Positions 1 to 8,528 are shown, numbered from the stretch's first letter. The stretch is 40,905 nt of DNA from Bradyrhizobium sp. cir1 (GCF_014198245.1 NZ_JACIHE010000044.1:1-40905), one strand, 5' to 3'. Program-made: numbers and translations. Notes: generated by a model not told the origin, from the sequence alone.

Positions 1-890
1 CGTCAGCCTCCCGGCTATCGCCAGCTGACCAGTCCGGCTCTTGCCGGCGAACGCGGTGTCCCACCGCCAGTTACACCACGCTCAGGGACACGATCGCCGC
101 CATCAGCCATGATACGGAATTTTAGGCTCTGCCGTCCGCTCAAGAGGCACGCCGGCGAACTCTCTTAACTGAGGCTCAAGGAACGCGAGCCGGTCGGGTT
201 ATCAAGTATAATGACCAGTTCAAATCAAACGCGGTACGGCAAATCGTAACCTACTGTGGCAGCAGCTATTGACTGCACAAGAGTGGCGTCAAGAGAGCAA
301 AGTCTCACAGCGTCGACTTAGAACTCGCTGGCGATAGCCCGAGGGCAAGCGGCGAGCGTCGCGAATTGGATCCGCCACTATGAAGTCGAACAGCGTATCG
401 TTGCCCATGATGTATGAGTCAGAACGAATTCGGATTCGGCGCGCCATTGAGGCTAGCTGAGATGTTCGGCTTGGGCGTTGGCCGGACCATTCGAACGCCG
501 CGGGTCGGCATTCCGCAAGATTGTTCAGCTGAGAGACTTCGATGTTGCCCAGCGTGCCAAGAGCGACGAGGGTGTCAGGGAAGAGTTGTTCAGAACACGG
601 AGAGCAGCACAGACGCGACTGGCGCCATGGAAAGAATCCGATTCTGCTCCTGCGAGCCGCTATGCGAGCGAAACTCGGGTGACTCGGCGATCGGATAGTG
701 AAACCCTTAAAGCGCTGTTCCTGGCCGATGCCGCAAGCCTCTGTGTCGCTGGCCACCTTTGCTCCCGTGAGGGGCAAGCCCATCGCGGTGTTACCCAAGT
801 GGTATTACTGAGAGGTACCGCAGGGCACCTACCTGTAAGGAGTGGGCAAGCCTTCAAAGACGCTGTCCCTACCGCGCCAGCGACGTCAAC

Positions 891-958
891 GGTTAACGGC
901 GACGTGACTCGGCGCTCAATCGCCGGAAAAGCGCTGTCCCTGCCACGCGCCGCTAACC
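891..958. repeat. Palindromic repeat unit, copy 1
   Basis: The unit is bounded by inverted ends, GGTTAACGGCG on the left and CGCCGCTAACC on the right. Inside it carries GTGACTCGGCGC (904-915) and GCGCTGTCCCTGCCACGC (931-948). The same inner blocks recur in the unit at 1420-1490, and partial copies of the blocks occur at 861-878, 1353-1364 and 1385-1404. This looks like a small dispersed REP-like element rather than coding sequence. Confidence 0.6.
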
Positions 959-959
959 T

Positions 960-974
960 TGGCACCAACCTTGC
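960..974 (+). promoter_or_regulatory. Orphan sigma-54 (-24/-12) motif
   Basis: TGGCAC, five bases, TTGC: the invariant GG and GC pairs of a sigma-54 promoter with correct spacing. It starts just after the palindromic unit at 891-958. There is no recognisable gene downstream for more than 2 kb and no TGT-N10-ACA site at the usual distance. It may be the relic of a promoter whose gene was lost, or chance. Confidence 0.35.
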
Positions 975-1419
975 CCCATTCGGTATCGCCCCTCTAGGGT
1001 GCCGCCAGATTGTAGGCTTCGTAGGACCGCCAATCACCTACCTGAATTGGTTGGATCGTCTGCTACCTTCTAGGCTGGTTCGCTACCTTCGCGGAGAAAT
1101 GGGGGATGCCCAATATACTAAGCCGCTCCGCTGCATGAAAAAGGCTTACACGCTATCGCTCATGACAGAGCCCGCGAATGTTGGCGGGGTAAGACGGGAG
1201 GCATAGAAGCGATCGCTTGAAAGACCACACGCGCCGCTAAAATTTAGCCTCGTCAATCTCCCTCGGCACAAGCAGACCGGCTGTCCGTGCCTGAAACAGC
1301 ATGACAGTGCGGCTACCAGGTTCGTTTCTCCGACACCGGAAGCAGCGCGGGCGCGACTCGGCGCCGGTCGGTTGGGACTGGATCGGCGCTGTCCCTGCCG
1401 CGCCTGCCCTGCAGATTGA

Positions 1420-1490
1420 GGTTAGCAGGAACGTGACTCGGCGCGGTCCCATTCTGGTAATGGCGCTGTCTCTACCACGCCTCGCTAACC
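1420..1490. repeat. Palindromic repeat unit, copy 2
   Basis: The unit starts GGTTAGCAGG and ends CCTCGCTAACC-like (1480-1490), an inverted pair. Inside are GTGACTCGGCGC (1433-1444) and GGCGCTGTCTCTACCACGCC (1462-1481), matching the inner blocks of the unit at 891-958 with a few changes. The two units are about 70 bp each and diverged. Confidence 0.6.
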
Positions 1491-2894
1491 CTAGCGGCTC
1501 TGTACCCACGCTAGCTTTCCAAAAGCTGACGAAACCCGTACGGCAATTCACAAACGAACCGCAGCTGTCGTGGCCGATTGCGGACCATGCTCACTGACGG
1601 CCGCCGACCGCCCCATCAGCACACGCAGCCAGAAATGAAACCGATCGCTCCCAAGCCTGGCACGAAGTGTTTTCTCTGCGGTCTAGGCGGGGCAAGTCGA
1701 CTTCAACGAACACGGTCATCGCGACCAAAAAATTGGTCTCAGGGCATGCGTGTGCGCACAGCATGATAATGCATTGGTAGCCTGTTCAGTTGAAGGATCG
1801 TCCTTAGAGAGTGAGTGGTGCGCGCCAAATTCGTATTCGCTTGGCCTCAATATTCGTGAAGGCCGCATCAGGCCGCGCGACGTGGTGTCGACTGTATCCG
1901 GACCAGTGTTATGGGCGGGGCAGCTTTGCCGTATAACCTGGCTATATCGCGTGTCCAATCGGTTAGGTGGTCGACCGGCCAATGACGAATACACATTCGT
2001 TGACCGCATCCCACAGCTGCAGGAAGTCGCAGTGGATCACCGCCTCCAAACAACGGCCCGTGCTGGGGCGGGGTTCATCAGGCGCGAGTAAAGCTCAGGA
2101 TCGTCAACGGGCCATCGATGAATAGAGACGATTTCACATGGCGCCTAGCTCGGGCCGACAGAGCCTACGCCGTTTCCCGAGGTGCAGCCAACGCTATCGG
2201 TTCGATGCGCCAGGATCGGGGCTGCGAACTATCGTGCGCCGTAGCATAAGGGTGCTGTCAATTGTCACTACCAGATCTGGGTGTTGGGGGAAGCAGTACT
2301 TGCATCGTAAGGTTACGGACAGGTCGAATGCACATATGGGTGTTTCCATAAAGCTTCGAGAGGCGCATGCCATGGCAAACCTGAATCTCAGCTCCCAATC
2401 CGTTGCAGGCGCATGCGCGGGACAGCGGACCGTCACCGACCAAAAACGCACCAAATTTGGAGCACTGGTCCCGAGACGTTCAGGTTCCCAGATGAGACGT
2501 GTCATGAAACCAACAGCGCGGGCCGCAACATTAAAGCGTGTTCGGGCACTCTCCGATTTCGACCGGTGCTGCGCAATCTGGTGGCTCTATCGCCGCCATT
2601 TCGGCATCGACCCCGACGTGATGTTGGCCCTTGCCGCGGTCACGATCGCCTAGGAGAGATCCCGCTGCGGCATCTAGGCGTCGCGACATCGGCGACCTTT
2701 CATGCGAGGCAAGCACTGCCGCACCAAACCTGCCACCAAGTTGCGCGTTGGCTGGCGGACAGAAAATCTCAGCCTAACGCCAAACGTCTCAAGTCTCCCC
2801 CAGCCCACTAAGTCGCAATCACATCTATTGGCGGACTGCCTGGGGGGCACCCCAATGGCGCCTGGAAATACGTGAGCAGACCGCACAAGCCGAA

Positions 2895-3265
2895 CTAGGG
2901 CGCGGATTCATAACGCGCGGTCAGCCCATAGGCGGATAGAGCGAGTTGGACGGAGGCAAGGTAGTTTCCTGCAAGCTGTCGTAGCGCGTCGCCACCCGAC
3001 GGCATTGCTTGATCCTGTTGAAGAACCGTTCGACATGGTTGCGAGCGCGGTAGAGGTGCGGGCTAAAGCAGATCGGATCGCTGCGGTTGCTTTTCGGCGG
3101 GATGTTGGCTCACGCTCCCTTCCTCATGGCAAGCTCCCTGATCCTGTCGACGTCATAGCCCCGGTCGGCAAGCAGCATTGACCCGGGCTTCAAGCGAGAG
3201 AGCAGTCTTCCGGCAAGTCGTACGTCGTGCGCCTCGCCGGGCTCAACACCAGTCGCATCACCTTC
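2895..3265 (-). pseudogene. IS5-family transposase, C-terminal relic
   Basis: Read on the minus strand, the translation contains PGEAHDVRLAGRLLSRLKPG, then MLLADRGYD, then ARNHVERFFNRIKQ and a tail near NYLASVQLALS. These match the second catalytic Asp region and the C-terminal YREXXE-like helix of IS5-family (IS427-like) DDE transposases. The frame is broken by a TGA in place of a Trp codon near 3113 and by a frameshift near 2970. The N-terminal half is missing and no terminal inverted repeats were found. It is a dead fragment. Confidence 0.8.
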
Positions 3266-3659
3266 CCGGCAGGGACCTCAGACTCTCGTCTTGTCAAGGG
3301 TGTGCGGACAAGTGGGTAACTTGCTCGCTTTAAGGATCTCAGCGGATTCGCGGCGCTGTTGCTCACTCTTTGAGCCGCTATTCCTGATTAGCCGTACCAA
3401 AAGGAAAGGCCGCTTTGCCGCTCGTCGTGTAGACCCAGTTGTCCTGCGTCCACTATTTCGCGGCGCCGCCCTCAATCTCGTACCACCAGCCGTAGCACCC
3501 AAAATAGTTGGCTTCTCCGGTTGTCGAATAGATGTAGTCTCGCTCCCGAGAGAACGCGATCTTGCCTTTGGGAGCGTAGATCCAGCTGGTACCTGACATC
3601 ACGGCCGCTCGAGGAAACGGCGTCGCCTTGGCTAACTCGCGAGGCAACTAGCACTAACA
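3266..3659 (-). other. Possible decayed small secreted-protein gene
   Basis: On the minus strand a start at 3687 opens a hydrophobic, signal-peptide-like segment (CLSSLLVLVAS). A frame shift away, a Trp/Tyr-rich stretch ending at 3453 (SWIYAPKGKIAFSRERDYIY and GCYGWWYEIEGG) looks like real protein. Together they may be the two halves of one frameshifted small exported protein. I do not recognise the family, and it could still be chance. Confidence 0.3.
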
Positions 3660-3809
3660 GTGACGATAAGCAGCGTTGATGGCTCATCGCGCGCCGTCTT
3701 TCTGCTCGATGAAGAAAAATACGACGACGCGTACGGGCAGTTGCGCGATAAAGTGCGCGAAGCCGATTTGCGGTCTGATGACCTTGGAGGAAATCGCTCC
3801 TATGGGTAA
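3660..3809 (+). CDS. Small open frame ahead of the CBASS-like operon
   Basis: A GTG-started frame of about 49 codons with a charged, helix-like composition (FLLDEEKYDDAYGQLRDKVR). Its TAA stop lies eight bases inside the next gene, so the two overlap. That overlap and the acidic/basic pattern suggest a real short peptide, or the C-terminal remnant of a small antitoxin-like or regulatory protein. No clear Shine-Dalgarno sequence precedes the GTG. Function unknown. Confidence 0.3.
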   Translation: MTISSVDGSSRAVFLLDEEKYDDAYGQLRDKVREADLRSDDLGGNRSYG

Positions 3810-4755
3810 AGAAATCAAATACTTACCATCAAAAACAGGTCCAAAGAAAATCAACCCAGCGCAGGGTATTTTGGATGTTTACGTCGATAAGCAGACGGAG
3901 ATTCAAGGCATCGAAATGGGAGTTTTGAGCGACGGAACTCCCTTTCTCACTCAGCGGGGACTCGCCCGTCTATGCGGCGTGCAGAACGCTCACATCGGCA
4001 CAATCGGCGCTGAATGGGACGAGGAAATTCAAAAACCTCGGATCACGACGATTAAGAATCTATTGTCCGCACGAGGACAAACGCCGACGGCTCCCTACTT
4101 CGATGTGTCTGATGAAAAGCGGCAGGTGTACGCTTATCCGGACTATGTTTGCCTTGCCATCCTTGAATACTACGCGTTCGAAGCTGGCGCCAACGTCAAG
4201 CCAGAAGCAGTGCAGAATTTCCGTCAGTTGGCCGGCATGGCGCTTCGGGAGTTCATATACACGCAACTAGGCTACAGCCCCTCAGCGCGGGTGCCAGATA
4301 GCTGGAGCCTGTTTCACGACCGAGTGTCGCTAGTTTTCCACACCGTGCCCCATGGCTACTTTAGTGTGTTCAAGGAAATGTCGGACATCATTGTCACGTT
4401 GATCCGGCAAGGGGCGCAGGTTGACGATAAATTCATCCCGGATATCAGTGTCGGTCAACATTGGGCAAATCACTGGCGCGATACCGGGCTAGAGGCGGCT
4501 CACGGTGAACGTATCCAATACGAGCATAACTATCCGAGCTATTTCCCGCAGGCCGCTTCAAACCCCCAGCCGGCGTACTGCTACCCGGACAGCTGCTTGG
4601 GAGAGTTTCGGCGTTGGATGCGTGACGTTTATTTGAAGGACAAAATGCCGACCTATCTTAGCACAAAGGCAAAGCAAGGAGCTCTTCCGCCTTCGTTTGT
4701 GAAGCTGGCCCTTGAAGCGCTGTCTCCAGCGACCAGGCCAAAGGCGCTGTCGTAA
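3802..4755 (+). CDS. Unrecognised cytoplasmic protein upstream of the phospholipase
   Basis: 317 residues from the ATG at 3802, with GGAGG at 3786-3790. Longer in-frame starts exist upstream, but the reading before 3802 looks non-native and a different frame seems coding there. The N-terminal third (TQRGLARLCGVQNAHIG) resembles the DNA-binding or antirepressor modules of phage KilA-N/Bro-type proteins. The C-terminal half carries a strongly patterned block (PDISVGQHW, YEHNYPSYFPQAASNP, EFRRWM). There is no signal peptide or membrane segment. A relationship to KilA-N-containing abortive-infection proteins such as BstA is possible but not shown by this reading. Its place before a phospholipase and a CD-NTase suggests a role in phage defence or a separate phage-derived gene. 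Confidence 0.7.
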   Translation: MGKEIKYLPSKTGPKKINPAQGILDVYVDKQTEIQGIEMGVLSDGTPFLTQRGLARLCGVQNAHIGTIGAEWDEEIQKPRITTIKNLLSARGQTPTAPYFDVSDEKRQVYAYPDYVCLAILEYYAFEAGANVKPEAVQNFRQLAGMALREFIYTQLGYSPSARVPDSWSLFHDRVSLVFHTVPHGYFSVFKEMSDIIVTLIRQGAQVDDKFIPDISVGQHWANHWRDTGLEAAHGERIQYEHNYPSYFPQAASNPQPAYCYPDSCLGEFRRWMRDVYLKDKMPTYLSTKAKQGALPPSFVKLALEALSPATRPKALS

Positions 4756-4839
4756 AAACTTGCCGCGAGTGCCGGCAGCGATAGTCAGCCGACCGACTTC
4801 TCGCACTATATGGTCCGTTTCAAAACTTGAGCATTTTCG

Positions 4840-5778
4840 ATGGTTGACTTCTCAGCCGAACGTCCCTGCCGCGTTCTGAGTTTGGACGGTGGAGGCGCAA
4901 AAGGCTTCTACACGTTGGGTGTTCTCCGCGAGATCGAGGGAATGCTCGGCTGCCGCCTCCACGAAAAATTCGACCTCATTTTCGGCACGAGCACAGGCGC
5001 AATCATCGCTGCGCTCCTCGCACTCGGAAGGAGTGTGGCGGAGATCAGCAATCTCTACGAAGAGCACGTCCCGACAGTGATGAAAAGGAAGTCCCGTAGC
5101 GACAAATCGGCCGCACTTGCGAAGCTAGGCGACGATGTGTTCAAGGACGCGTCCTTCAAGGACATGAAGACCGCAGTGGGGATTGTTACGACACGCTGGG
5201 TGATCGAACGCCCAATGATATTCAAGACGAGTATTGAGCAGGCTCACGGCCGGATGGGTACCTTCTCACCGGGCTTTGGCGTCAGGGTTTCAGATGCGGT
5301 GCAGGCGTCGTGCTCGGCCTTTCCCTTTTTCGATCGAAAGGTTGTGAAGACGGACAGAGGAGATCAGATCGAATTGATCGACGGCGGCTACTGCGCCAAC
5401 AACCCCACTCTGTATGCGATCGCCGACGCGATCATGGCCCTTAAATTGCCGCCCGAGCATCTGCGTGTGGTCAGCGTTGGTGTCGGTGTTTATCCCGCTC
5501 CAAAGCAGTCCTGGTTTAGCACAACGAAATGGGCGCAAATGCTTTTGAGTGTTCAACTTCTTCAGAAAACGCTGGAGATCAACACTCAATCGATGGATCA
5601 GTTACGGCACATCCTGTACCGACATATCCCGACCGTCCGGATCAGCGACACATTTGAGCAACCTGAGATGGCCACTGATCTCTTCGAGCATGATCTAAAC
5701 AAACTGAACATACTGCGCCAGCGCGGCAGCGAGTCATTCGCGAAGGCTGAAGGCGACCTGCAGAAGCTGCTTATTTAG
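4840..5778 (+). CDS. capV: Patatin-like phospholipase, probable CBASS effector
   Basis: 312 residues forming one patatin domain. The oxyanion-hole motif GGGAKG is at residues 17-22, the nucleophile elbow GTSTG at 49-53 (Ser51), and the catalytic Asp in DGG at 181-183, so the Ser-Asp dyad is complete. There is no signal peptide. CapV-type effectors of CBASS systems are silent until a cyclic nucleotide binds them, then degrade membrane phospholipids and kill the infected cell. The next gene, 10 bp downstream, encodes a CD-NTase, which supports this role. The ribosome binding site before the ATG at 4840 is weak. The symbol is given by role; a bacterial patatin of another function is possible but less likely here. 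Confidence 0.85.
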   Translation: MVDFSAERPCRVLSLDGGGAKGFYTLGVLREIEGMLGCRLHEKFDLIFGTSTGAIIAALLALGRSVAEISNLYEEHVPTVMKRKSRSDKSAALAKLGDDVFKDASFKDMKTAVGIVTTRWVIERPMIFKTSIEQAHGRMGTFSPGFGVRVSDAVQASCSAFPFFDRKVVKTDRGDQIELIDGGYCANNPTLYAIADAIMALKLPPEHLRVVSVGVGVYPAPKQSWFSTTKWAQMLLSVQLLQKTLEINTQSMDQLRHILYRHIPTVRISDTFEQPEMATDLFEHDLNKLNILRQRGSESFAKAEGDLQKLLI

Positions 5779-5788
5779 GAATTCAACC

Positions 5789-6676
5789 ATGCCGATTTCT
5801 GAGGACCAACTCAAAACGTGGGCGAAGCAAGGCCCAACCCCACAGTTCACCGCAACATACGAGACGCTGAAGAATTGCTTAAATGATAGCAACTCGCCCT
5901 ACTATTCCAAAGACTTTAGCATCTTCCTTCAGGGGTCATACAAGAACGACACGAACGTCTACGGCGACAGCGACGTCGATGTGGTAATTCGCCTCAATCA
6001 GACATTTTACACCGACCTGTCGAACCTCTCCGAAGAAGACAAGAAATTGTGGAACGCCGCACGCTCAGATGCGGCGTACACGCTTGATCAGTTCAAGAAG
6101 GACGTCACAGGCTGGCTCGTAAAAAAATACGGCAACGACGTGCAGCCAGGCACAAAGGCAATCTACATCAAAGGGAATGGGAGCCGCCGAAACGCTGACG
6201 TGCTCGTGTGCTGCAAACACCGGCGCTACACACGGTTCAAGAGCTCGAATGATCAACTCTATTATGAGGGTATCTCTTTCTTCCATTCTAGCGGCATTCG
6301 GATCGACAACTTCCCGGCCCAACATAGCGACAACTGCACGAAGAAACATCAGGATACGAAGAATTGGTTCAAGCACACCGCTCGCATCTATAAGAATGTG
6401 CGAAACACGATGATCGAAAAGAAGATCATCGAGGACGGGCTTGCACCTTCATACTTCCTTGAGGGCCTTCTATGGAACGTTCCGCTTGACCGTTTCGGCG
6501 GCACAGAACAACAGAACTTCCAGGACACGCTCGAATGGCTTTCGAAGGCCGATCGGTCCAAGTTCGTCTGCGCCAACGACCTCTACTACTTGTTCCATCC
6601 CACCTCGCTGGTCACGTGGCGGGCGGACAAGTGCACTACATTCCTCAGTAAAGCGATCGATTACTGGAATGCCTGA
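5789..6676 (+). CDS. CD-NTase (cGAS/DncV-like nucleotidyltransferase)
   Basis: 295 residues. The nucleotidyltransferase signature is complete: GS at residues 49-50, then the metal-binding pair D62 and D64 in GDSDVDVVI, and a third acidic residue D137 in NADVLVC. Such enzymes make cyclic di- or trinucleotides on phage infection. The gene starts 10 bp after the phospholipase stop with an AGGAA ribosome binding site, so the two are surely co-transcribed. This is the sensor/second-messenger half of a minimal (type I) CBASS. No Cap2/Cap3 or HORMA/TRIP13 genes are seen. The clade and nucleotide product cannot be told by eye. Confidence 0.85.
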   Translation: MPISEDQLKTWAKQGPTPQFTATYETLKNCLNDSNSPYYSKDFSIFLQGSYKNDTNVYGDSDVDVVIRLNQTFYTDLSNLSEEDKKLWNAARSDAAYTLDQFKKDVTGWLVKKYGNDVQPGTKAIYIKGNGSRRNADVLVCCKHRRYTRFKSSNDQLYYEGISFFHSSGIRIDNFPAQHSDNCTKKHQDTKNWFKHTARIYKNVRNTMIEKKIIEDGLAPSYFLEGLLWNVPLDRFGGTEQQNFQDTLEWLSKADRSKFVCANDLYYLFHPTSLVTWRADKCTTFLSKAIDYWNA

Positions 6677-6702
6677 TAGCGACGCTTAGCCGACTTGGTG
6701 AG

Positions 6703-6775
6703 TGCCTGGAGATGGATTCGAAACCGCGTCCCGCGGCTTTCAACGCGGAGCTCTACCGAACTGAACTATCTAGGC
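6703..6775 (-). tRNA. tRNA-Phe-like sequence (GAA), degenerate
   Basis: Read on the minus strand, acceptor strands GCCTAGA and TCCAGGC pair with one mismatch. The D-stem GTTC/GAGC pairs, and CCGCG/CGCGG encloses TTGAAAGC with a GAA anticodon. That loop has eight bases instead of seven. The T-arm keeps TTCGAAT but its stem pairs poorly, and CCA is not directly attached (a CACCA lies a few bases on). It is either a decayed tRNA or an unusual mobile-element tRNA. Confidence 0.45.
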
Positions 6776-6863
6776 GAATTGGTGCGGGCGCCGGGCGAAC
6801 CCGCGCTGCGAGAGCGGCACTCTCGCCGACTAAGGTAATCTTTCGCCCACGAAAGACGATGAT

Positions 6864-6940
6864 GCGCCGAGACAGAGTTGAACTGCCACAGGTTTAACCG
6901 GCCCGTTTACAACGGATTGGGCTCGCCACGCGCCACAGTG
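6864..6940 (-). tRNA. tRNA-Tyr-like sequence (GTA), truncated
   Basis: On the minus strand the T-arm is well formed (GGCAG, TTCAACT, CTGTC). The anticodon arm ATCCG-TTGTAAA-CGGGC carries GTA, and the long variable region between them would suit a class II tRNA such as tRNA-Tyr. The 5' acceptor strand and D-arm cannot be matched. It is probably a remnant. Confidence 0.3.
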
Positions 6941-6954
6941 TCTGCGCAAAAATC

Positions 6955-7164
6955 TTAGCCGTCGATGTTCGCAGCCGAATCCTTGAAGAGAACGGCGCGA
7001 GCCGCGCAGCCCTGTGCCTCGAGCGATTTGCGCATGCCGTGGTGCTCTCCGATGCGCGGGAGCTCGGCGCACACCTTCTGTGCTATGTCACCGAACGGCT
7101 TGCTCACCGCCTTTAGATGCGGCGGGAAGTGCTCGTAGGCGAAGAACTGAAGCAGCGCATCCAT
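6955..7164 (-). CDS. Small phage-type protein of unknown function
   Basis: 69 residues. The pattern near the N-terminus (DALLQFFAYEHFPPHLKAVSK) and the later RKSLEAQGCAARAVLF are typical of a short protein often found in phage and prophage genomes of proteobacteria. Its function is unknown to me. The ATG at 7164 has GGAGAA six bases upstream on the minus strand. It lies 20 bp after the tRNA-Met-like sequence and in the same direction, as in phage tRNA clusters. Confidence 0.7.
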   Translation of the reverse strand: MDALLQFFAYEHFPPHLKAVSKPFGDIAQKVCAELPRIGEHHGMRKSLEAQGCAARAVLFKDSAANIDG

Positions 7165-7183
7165 GGCGTTCTCCTCAAGAGTT

Positions 7184-7266
7184 GGTTGCAGGGGTCGGAA
7201 TCGAACCGACTGTACCTTTCAGCATCACGTTATGAGTCTGATCAGCGTCCGGTGCTCGTCCCTGCG
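7184..7266 (-). tRNA. tRNA-Met-like sequence (CAT), degenerate
   Basis: On the minus strand the acceptor strands CGCAGGG and CCCTGCA pair except at 1-72, where C faces A as in initiator tRNAs. The T-arm GTCGG-TTCGATT-CCGAC is perfect and CCA is encoded. The anticodon loop CTCATAA carries CAT, but two of five anticodon-stem pairs are lost and the variable region is about 14 bases instead of five. It may be a decayed initiator-type tRNA from a mobile element. Confidence 0.5.
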
Positions 7267-7574
7267 ATAGGTTCTCTGGAGCCTGCCGTCTCCGGCCTGT
7301 CCCGAGTACATCCGTCGGTGATAGAAGCAAAATTGGGCGACCATGCTTCCCATGCCCGCATGATGTTGGCGGTCGTCAAGGTATCGCCGATCGGCAGGAT
7401 CGCTTCGGCTCCGCCATCGATGCCAATGACGCCAGTCTGCAACTCGCCAAACGAGCCGTTAAGATAGAGCTCGCCGCCTGCGAACACCCGACGGTCGTGA
7501 CCTATCCGCTGGCCGGCAGATGCGGCCGTTTCAAACGTCCTCGCAATCAGGCGGGCCCCGTGCTTTTCGGTCAT
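7242..7574 (-). CDS. Small unknown protein directly after tRNA-Arg
   Basis: 110 codons from an ATG at 7574, two bases after the CCA end of the tRNA-Arg gene. The best Shine-Dalgarno match, GGAGGGG, is the 3' acceptor side of that tRNA itself. The first 70 residues (GARLIARTFETAASAGQRIG, then GELYLNGSFGEL) look protein-like. The last 35 are low in pattern and run into the tRNA-Met-like sequence, so the true C-terminus may have been lost by a frameshift. Probably a phage-derived gene; function unknown. Confidence 0.4.
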   Translation of the reverse strand: MTEKHGARLIARTFETAASAGQRIGHDRRVFAGGELYLNGSFGELQTGVIGIDGGAEAILPIGDTLTTANIMRAWEAWSPNFASITDGCTRDRPETAGSREPIAGTSTGR

Positions 7575-7575
7575 C

Positions 7576-7652
7576 TGGTCACCCCTCCGCGAATCGAACG
7601 CGGGCCCTCCGCCGTCGGACGGCGGCGCTCTTTCCAACTGAGCTACGGGGCG
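7576..7652 (-). tRNA. tRNA-Arg (CCG)
   Basis: A full cloverleaf on the minus strand. Acceptor CGCCCCG pairs with AGGGGTG apart from a G-A at the base. The D-arm is GCTC-AGTTGGAAA-GAGC, the anticodon arm CCGCC-GTCCGAC-GGCGG with anticodon CCG, the variable loop AGGGC, and the T-arm CCGCG-TTCGATT-CGCGG. CCA is encoded (7576-7578). It reads CGG codons. The single mismatch at 7-66 and the neighbouring degenerate tRNAs and phage-type gene suggest a mobile-element tRNA. Confidence 0.85.
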
Positions 7653-7763
7653 AATTCTCGATCGGCTCCGGTGGCGACAGGGGCGACAGGGACTGGTGTA
7701 GAGGCATCTAGGCAAGCCAGCCTCCTGCAGCTAAATTACGGCTTTCCCCGCAAGCGAGGCCTT

Positions 7764-8528
7764 ATGTCATCGGCCGGCCACATCGACCCACAAAAACTTG
7801 CCGACCTCCGCAAGAGAGAAGTGTACCGGCTCATATTCGAAGGCGCCGGTCAAATCGCGCCTGTCACCGCTGGCTTGGCCGCCCTGCTTCGCTTCACCCA
7901 TCCGTCTGAGCTGCAGAAGGCTCTCGATGTTCAGCGGCTTGCTCTGGTTGATACCGCGGCCGACCACGAGGCCCGCCTGGTCGCCTTGGAGAAGCTCTTC
8001 GCTCCGCGCTTAGCAATCTCCTCCGGGGCTCTCATCGTTGGTCGCGATGCTTGCCTCCGCTCGAGCGCCGCTTTTTCCGAATACATCACCTATACCGATT
8101 TGGAAGCCTTCACGGCTCTTCCAAAGCGGGAATGGGAAGAGGTGCTGGCCGAGCTGAAGCAGCAGAAGCTTGCCCGTCCCGAGAATGGCCGGATGATGCT
8201 TCTGTGGCGGTTTTTCTGTCTCTTTGATCCCTTGTTCAATGGCACCGACCCCGTCGGCGATGCGGCCATGCTTGCCGGTCGTCTGGCTGATTGCGCAGAT
8301 ATTGATAGCGCTTCAGCTTTCGTCGCTGCTCCTAATCTCGCGCCCAGGCGCTTCAACCCCGCCATGATGTTTCTTTCCAAAGCAAGTGGCGAACGTGTCA
8401 AGCGCACCATAAATGGCGAATGGAGGTGTCTCGGAGAATTGAGTGGAGACGATCGATATCGCCTCAGAAACGTTCAGAGTAATTCGACTCAGATCGCTCT
8501 CGATCTGATGCGCGATCTGAGTCGATAG
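7764..8528 (+). CDS. Conserved-looking protein of unknown function
   Basis: 254 residues from the ATG at 7764, preceded by GAGG five bases upstream. The frame is open further upstream, but that part covers the tRNA-Arg gene on the other strand and is not protein-like. The sequence is soluble, mostly helical and rich in Ala, Leu and Arg, with no signal peptide, membrane segment or catalytic motif that I recognise. A weak hairpin (CGAGAA/TTCTCG, 8547-8564) follows the stop but has no T-run. It stands alone between the tRNA cluster and a non-coding stretch. No function can be assigned. Confidence 0.65.
   Translation: MSSAGHIDPQKLADLRKREVYRLIFEGAGQIAPVTAGLAALLRFTHPSELQKALDVQRLALVDTAADHEARLVALEKLFAPRLAISSGALIVGRDACLRSSAAFSEYITYTDLEAFTALPKREWEEVLAELKQQKLARPENGRMMLLWRFFCLFDPLFNGTDPVGDAAMLAGRLADCADIDSASAFVAAPNLAPRRFNPAMMFLSKASGERVKRTINGEWRCLGELSGDDRYRLRNVQSNSTQIALDLMRDLSR

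Larger units (their letters stand above)
1..2890. other. Gene-poor decayed region
   Basis: No open frame here has a convincing ribosome binding site or recognisable family. Around 205-410 (plus) frame-broken segments read like the helix-turn-helix part of a transposase OrfA (for example AVRQIV near 235 and ANWIRHYE near 365), but too weakly to assign a family. The overlapping long frames at 290-1210 look like by-products of GC-rich repeated sequence. Two palindromic repeat units and one sigma-54-like motif inside this stretch are listed separately. Confidence 0.5.

Noticed and set aside
478..1206. A 242-codon plus-strand frame
   Set aside because: It runs through the palindromic repeats, has no ribosome binding site and reads as low-pattern, Arg- and Ala-rich sequence. 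Opposing frames of similar length exist over the same bases.
2138..2653. A 171-codon plus-strand frame
   Set aside because: No family pattern and no Shine-Dalgarno sequence; other frames of similar quality overlap it. Only the last 50 residues look somewhat protein-like.
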